A program made the position numbers and the translations under genes. DNA of 10,730 bases from Thalassiosira profunda (Eukaryota > Bacillariophyta > Thalassiosirophyceae > Thalassiosirales > Thalassiosiraceae): contig JALLAP010000722.1 of assembly GCA_036939355.1 (NCBI GenBank), forward strand, positions 1 to 10,730, written 5' to 3'. The notes beneath the pieces were generated by a model that saw only the letters and a program-made list of their open reading frames with translations, ran no database searches and was not told the DNA's origin. Positions 8,601 to 10,730 of the stretch are shown in pieces (the first letter of the stretch is position 1; each line of letters opens with the position of its first letter).

Positions 8601-10147
8601 AACGACTCGCTCGTTGATTTCTGGATGCGCTGGTGAGACAGTTATGTTGTGTGTTGCAATTGAGTCGTCTGAAAGCACAACCTCACTCTCTATTCTTGCA
8701 GGATAAGCCGAGGCGAGCCGTCTCAGCCAGACTCGAATGTGCACTTCTTCACGTCTCACTTCATGACCACTCTCAAGGACGATGGTCCCGAAGCCGTTGC
8801 CTCGTGGACCGAAAAGAAGAACATCAATGTCTTCTCGAAGAAGCTCATCTTTGTTCCAGTGAACGCAGACCTCCACTGGTCGCTCTGCGTCGTTGTGAAT
8901 CCTGGCCTCGTCGCCAACAACTTCGACGATGGCGCTTCAGACGATGAAGATCACGCCTTGTGAGTGTCAAGGCGTGGTTCGTTGACGCTTTTGCTCACTC
9001 GATCTGACCATCTCTCCTCCAGTCTTTTGTTCTTGGACTCGCTCAAAATGCACAGCAAGAAGACGTATTCAAAGCACATCCGCAAATGGCTCAACTGCGA
9101 ATGGAAGAGGCTGAAGAATAAGAAGGTCGCCGGGACTCTTGCCCCTTTCGCAGAGGGAATAGAACAAGGATCAGTACCCATGCGATCCCCGAAGAGTACG
9201 TTTCTTTGATTTGGGTTGTCCTTTCTCAGTACTCCTTCAACTTACACAGCATTCTTTTCGTCATTCCAGTTCCATACCAGGAAAATGGCTGCGATTGCGG
9301 TGTGTTTGTGTGCCGGTATGCCTATGCCTTGTACACAATGAGGCACCAGAAATTCACGTGGACAGATGCGTTGGAGAGGCCATCTTTCAAGTCGCTGATC
9401 ACAAACGGACCGGCCTTTGACTTCGGCATGCGGGACATTGCACGCATCCGGGTGGAAATGGGTCAACTGATTGACTCACTCTCAAAGCTTTACCTTGCGA
9501 TGAAGGAGGAGGAAAAAGCGAAGAAGCGTGCTGCCAAGAAGGCGGCGAAGCAGGGCGACTCGACGGAGACCGGCAATGTCGACACGGCCGGAGAATCCTC
9601 TGGAAATGAAAAGGCTAGCAACGCTGAAATGGCATGCGGGAACGAGGAGGCTGGCGACGTTGCGATGGCGGATGCGTCTGGGAAAGATGGAAGCCCGTCG
9701 GCATCCAGTGAGAACAGCAGCGATGCCACTGACGAGGGCGTTGGAACTCCAGAGGGAGAGGCAGAGGAGACCACGGTCCAAAAGGAGGGAGGAGACGGAG
9801 ACGCCGTCATGACGAGCGCATCGTCAGAGAAAGAGGAGACAGGCGATGTTGACATGGAAGATACAGATACGTCTCCTGAGGACGCTAGTCCGTGCCTGCG
9901 TCCGTCGCTCGAACCCTCGGTGGAATTGGAGGACCGAAAGGAGGGAGACGAAGATGTAGTGATGTCCTCGTCCGAAGAGAAGGAAAACATCGAGAACGAT
10001 TCCCAGGACGCGGGAACTCAGAGCGACGCGGGAACTCAGAGCGACGCGGTTGATGGCGATGCAGGACCGGTGAAGGCGGCCGGCAATCCCGAGGAAAGTG
10101 ATGGAAGCGAGGAGCTACACCATGAAACAGTCTCGCCGACGCTTTGA
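5676..10147 (+). CDS. Ulp/SENP-family SUMO protease (peptidase C48), eight coding exons, with N- and C-terminal disordered extensions
   Basis: The model joins 5676-6873, 6960-7304, 7393-7571, 7652-8068, 8139-8632, 8702-8959, 9023-9195 and 9270-10147. It totals 3942 nt, an exact multiple of three, giving 1313 aa. Ulp/SENP enzymes cleave SUMO from target proteins, mainly in the nucleus. The C48 domain spans about 849-1085: the entry strand and FLND segment, His936 in LHW, Asp969 in FLDSL, Gln1025 and Cys1031 in QENGCDCG. The Gln-Cys spacing of six matches Ulp1. His to Asp is 33 residues, longer than in Ulp1 and more like the insert-bearing Ulp2/SENP6-7 branch. Residues 1-575 are charged and probably disordered, with RGG/Lys-rich stretches and four SUMO-interacting-motif-like patches (140-143, 321-324, 424-427, 553-556). 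Residues 585-725 look folded with alternating strands. After the protease domain comes a Lys/Ala-rich helix and a tail of over 200 Glu/Asp/Ser-rich residues. The start is the first ATG after the probable 5' UTR intron; an earlier start at 5370 is possible. Family and catalytic set are certain; the Ulp2-like placement is an inference. Confidence 0.93.
6874..9269 (+). other. Seven short coding introns of the SUMO protease gene
   Basis: The introns are 6874-6959 (86 nt), 7305-7392 (88), 7572-7651 (80), 8069-8138 (70), 8633-8701 (69), 8960-9022 (63) and 9196-9269 (74). Donors are GTAAGT, GTAAGC, GTAAGT, GTGGGT, GTGAGA, GTGAGT and GTACGT, and every acceptor is YAG. The third has CTAAC at 7618-7622 and the sixth has CTGAC as branch-like sites. 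Each junction restores the frame: phases are 1, 1, 0, 0, 2, 2 and 1. The fourth, with GTGGGT, has the least typical donor; its splice joins two parts of the possible folded module. Confidence 0.88.
9653..9985 (+). repeat. Degenerate acidic D-[AV]-x-M repeats in the SUMO protease tail
   Basis: Four copies of a short pattern, Gly/Glu-Asp-(Ala/Val)-x-Met followed by Ser or acidic residues, begin at about residues 1150 (GDVAMADAS), 1198 (GDAVMTSAS), 1213 (GDVDMEDTD) and 1249 (EDVVMSSSEE). The copies differ at DNA level, so they are old or selected at protein level. The last is closest to a SUMO-interacting motif, with hydrophobic residues followed by Ser and Glu. The role is not known. Confidence 0.5.
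10007..10048 (+). repeat. 18-bp in-frame tandem duplication (DAGTQS x2)
   Basis: The 18-nt unit at 10007-10024 is repeated exactly at 10025-10042 and followed by the first 6 nt of a third copy. It encodes DAGTQS twice (residues 1268-1279) in the acidic tail of the SUMO protease. Exact identity points to a recent replication-slippage event that keeps the frame. It is likely to vary in copy number between strains. Confidence 0.9.
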
Positions 10148-10426
10148 AAGGAGAGAAAGGAGGGCAGCTCTCTAGAGACGACTACGCATACGATGTGGCC
10201 TCTGATGGTGTAAAGTCAAGTGATCTAAACTCAGTTGCCTTTCATAGAAACACAATAGGATGGGTAAGCCGAATCAGGGGATGTTGGGCTGCAACTCCTC
10301 AAACCCCCGTTAACGACAGCACCCTCCCTCAATTCAGAAGCAGCCACCGGCTGGCAGTTGGCGGCTTCGTCATTCTGAAGGATGAGCGACCTTTCCTTTT
10401 GCTCTCACTGCGCGGAACTCCCTCTG
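10148..10426. other. Convergent 3' intergenic region (SUMO protease / SelD)
   Basis: These 279 nt lie between the protease stop and the SelD stop on the opposite strand, so they hold both 3' UTRs. The SelD side contains a SECIS-like fold at 10325-10382. On the plus strand a TGTAA sits about 60 nt past the protease stop, and another follows the SNF2 stop closely. TGTAA is a polyadenylation signal in green algae, but its use here is unproven. No additional gene is supported; the open frame across 10144-10458 has no recognisable protein features. Confidence 0.6.
10325..10382 (-). promoter_or_regulatory. SECIS-like element in the 3' UTR of the selenophosphate synthetase gene
   Basis: A SECIS element in a eukaryotic 3' UTR redirects in-frame UGA to selenocysteine through SBP2 and the Sec-specific elongation factor. 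Read on the minus strand, AUGA at 10373-10370 and UGAA at 10336-10333 form the quartet: U-A, tandem G.A and A.G, then C-U. Helix II pairs 10368-10359 with 10337-10346, ten positions with one C-U mismatch at 10363/10342. The conserved AA is at 10359-10358, ten nt after AUGA, and 21 nt separate AA from the 3' quartet. Below the quartet, two A-U pairs, a 2-nt bulge and a 6-bp helix (10382-10377 with 10325-10330) make helix I. The element starts 45 nt after the TAG stop of SelD, on the same strand. The first A of the AA pair could pair with U10346, which is a weakness. Confidence 0.72.
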
Positions 10427-10730
10427 CTAGCACCTCGACTCCACCTCTAATATCTTGACGTCCGGCGTTATCCGCGCCTTCCTGTCCGCGTCCGCCACCA
10501 CCCTCCCGATGATCCACGACGGCTCGCCGTCCAGCGCCTCCAATTCCCGGCAATACTCCAACGCGTTCTCCTCCGGCATGCAAATCATCAACCCTCCCGA
10601 TGTCTCGGCGCTGTACCCCTTGAGCAATCGAAAGTCCATCACGCCACTCTGCTCCACCTTGGCCGTGTTCGATATGCAGGGAAGGGTGTGTATCTCCATC
10701 CCCACGGCCGCGGCCTGGTTGTCCATCAAA
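10427..10730 (-). CDS. selD: Selenophosphate synthetase (selenide, water dikinase), C-terminal part, cut by the window edge
   Basis: This enzyme makes selenophosphate from selenide and ATP, the selenium donor for selenocysteine synthesis in the cytosol. The visible part is the last 100 or so residues, ending in a TAG stop. It matches the C-terminal domain of SelD/SEPHS: a segment ending in LLKGYSAETSGGLMICMP, which aligns with the family's ETSGGLLICLP motif; a Cys/Glu-rich helix; then WIIGRVV and a final basic strand (ARITPDVKILEV) like the WIIGIV...ARII..P.IIEV end of animal enzymes. The ATP-binding Lys and the catalytic Cys or Sec are in the N-terminal part beyond the window. A SECIS-like element in the 3' UTR suggests the active-site residue is selenocysteine. 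The UAG stop is consistent with UGA being recoded in this message. The gene converges on the SUMO protease gene with 279 nt between stops. Confidence 0.9.
   Translation of the reverse strand, partial: LMDNQAAAVGMEIHTLPCISNTAKVEQSGVMDFRLLKGYSAETSGGLMICMPEENALEYCRELEALDGEPSWIIGRVVADADRKARITPDVKILEVESRC

Noticed and set aside
9206..10147. Separate gene starting in the frame at 9206
   Set aside because: The frame is the last exon of the SUMO protease. The acceptor at 9268-9269 joins it to the preceding exon in frame and brings the catalytic Gln and Cys next to the His and Asp exons.
10144..10458. A 104-codon plus-strand frame across the convergent 3' region
   Set aside because: No domain, no proper upstream context, and it overlaps the SelD stop and the SECIS-like element on the other strand.
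1..10730. A bacterial-type operon, defence island or mobile element
   Set aside because: Genes are on both strands, interrupted by spliceosomal introns, with no ribosome binding sites, transposase, integrase or terminal repeats.

Overview
The window is a gene-dense stretch of a nuclear genome from a unicellular eukaryote. The evidence is a set of short GT-AG introns (63 to 115 nt), branch-site-like CTAAC or CTGAC sequences, and eukaryote-only protein families: F-box/SNF2, a Ulp-type SUMO protease, a mitochondrial-carrier-like protein and a eukaryotic-style selenophosphate synthetase. Moderate GC content, compact introns and an apparent selenium-incorporation apparatus fit an alga, perhaps a photosynthetic stramenopile such as a diatom. 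That placement is a guess and no marker in the window fixes it.

Layout. (1) 308-3665, plus strand: a two-exon gene for a protein of about 1080 aa with an N-terminal F-box-like motif, an SNF2 ATPase carrying large inserts in both lobes, and a C-terminal C2HC zinc finger. (2) 3704-5029, minus strand: a 441-aa, intron-free, divergent mitochondrial-carrier-like membrane protein with a long Arg/Ala/Gly/Pro-rich N-terminus. It converges on gene 1 with only 38 nt between the stop codons. (3) 5030-5675: a divergent promoter and 5' UTR region with two perfect inverted repeats, several ACGT-core sites and a probable 5' UTR intron. (4) 5676-10147, plus strand: an eight-coding-exon gene for a Ulp/SENP (peptidase C48) SUMO protease of 1313 aa. 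All seven coding introns splice in frame. The protein has a long disordered N-terminal part with four SUMO-interacting-motif-like patches, a possible folded module, a complete His-Asp-Gln-Cys catalytic set and a long acidic tail. (5) 10427-10730, minus strand: the C-terminal about 100 residues of selenophosphate synthetase (SelD/SEPHS), running off the window.

The most notable find is in the 3' UTR of the SelD gene. About 45 nt past its TAG stop, on the same strand, the sequence folds into a SECIS-like element: a UGAC/UGAA non-Watson-Crick quartet, a 10-bp helix with one mismatch, an apical AA and a lower helix. This predicts that the enzyme is itself a selenoprotein, with an in-frame UGA upstream of the window.

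Functional links. The SUMO protease and the F-box/SNF2 protein both suggest chromatin or nuclear protein turnover, but nothing shows that they are co-regulated. The order looks like ordinary compact eukaryotic gene packing, not an operon, and no mobile element, CRISPR array, tRNA or rRNA was seen.
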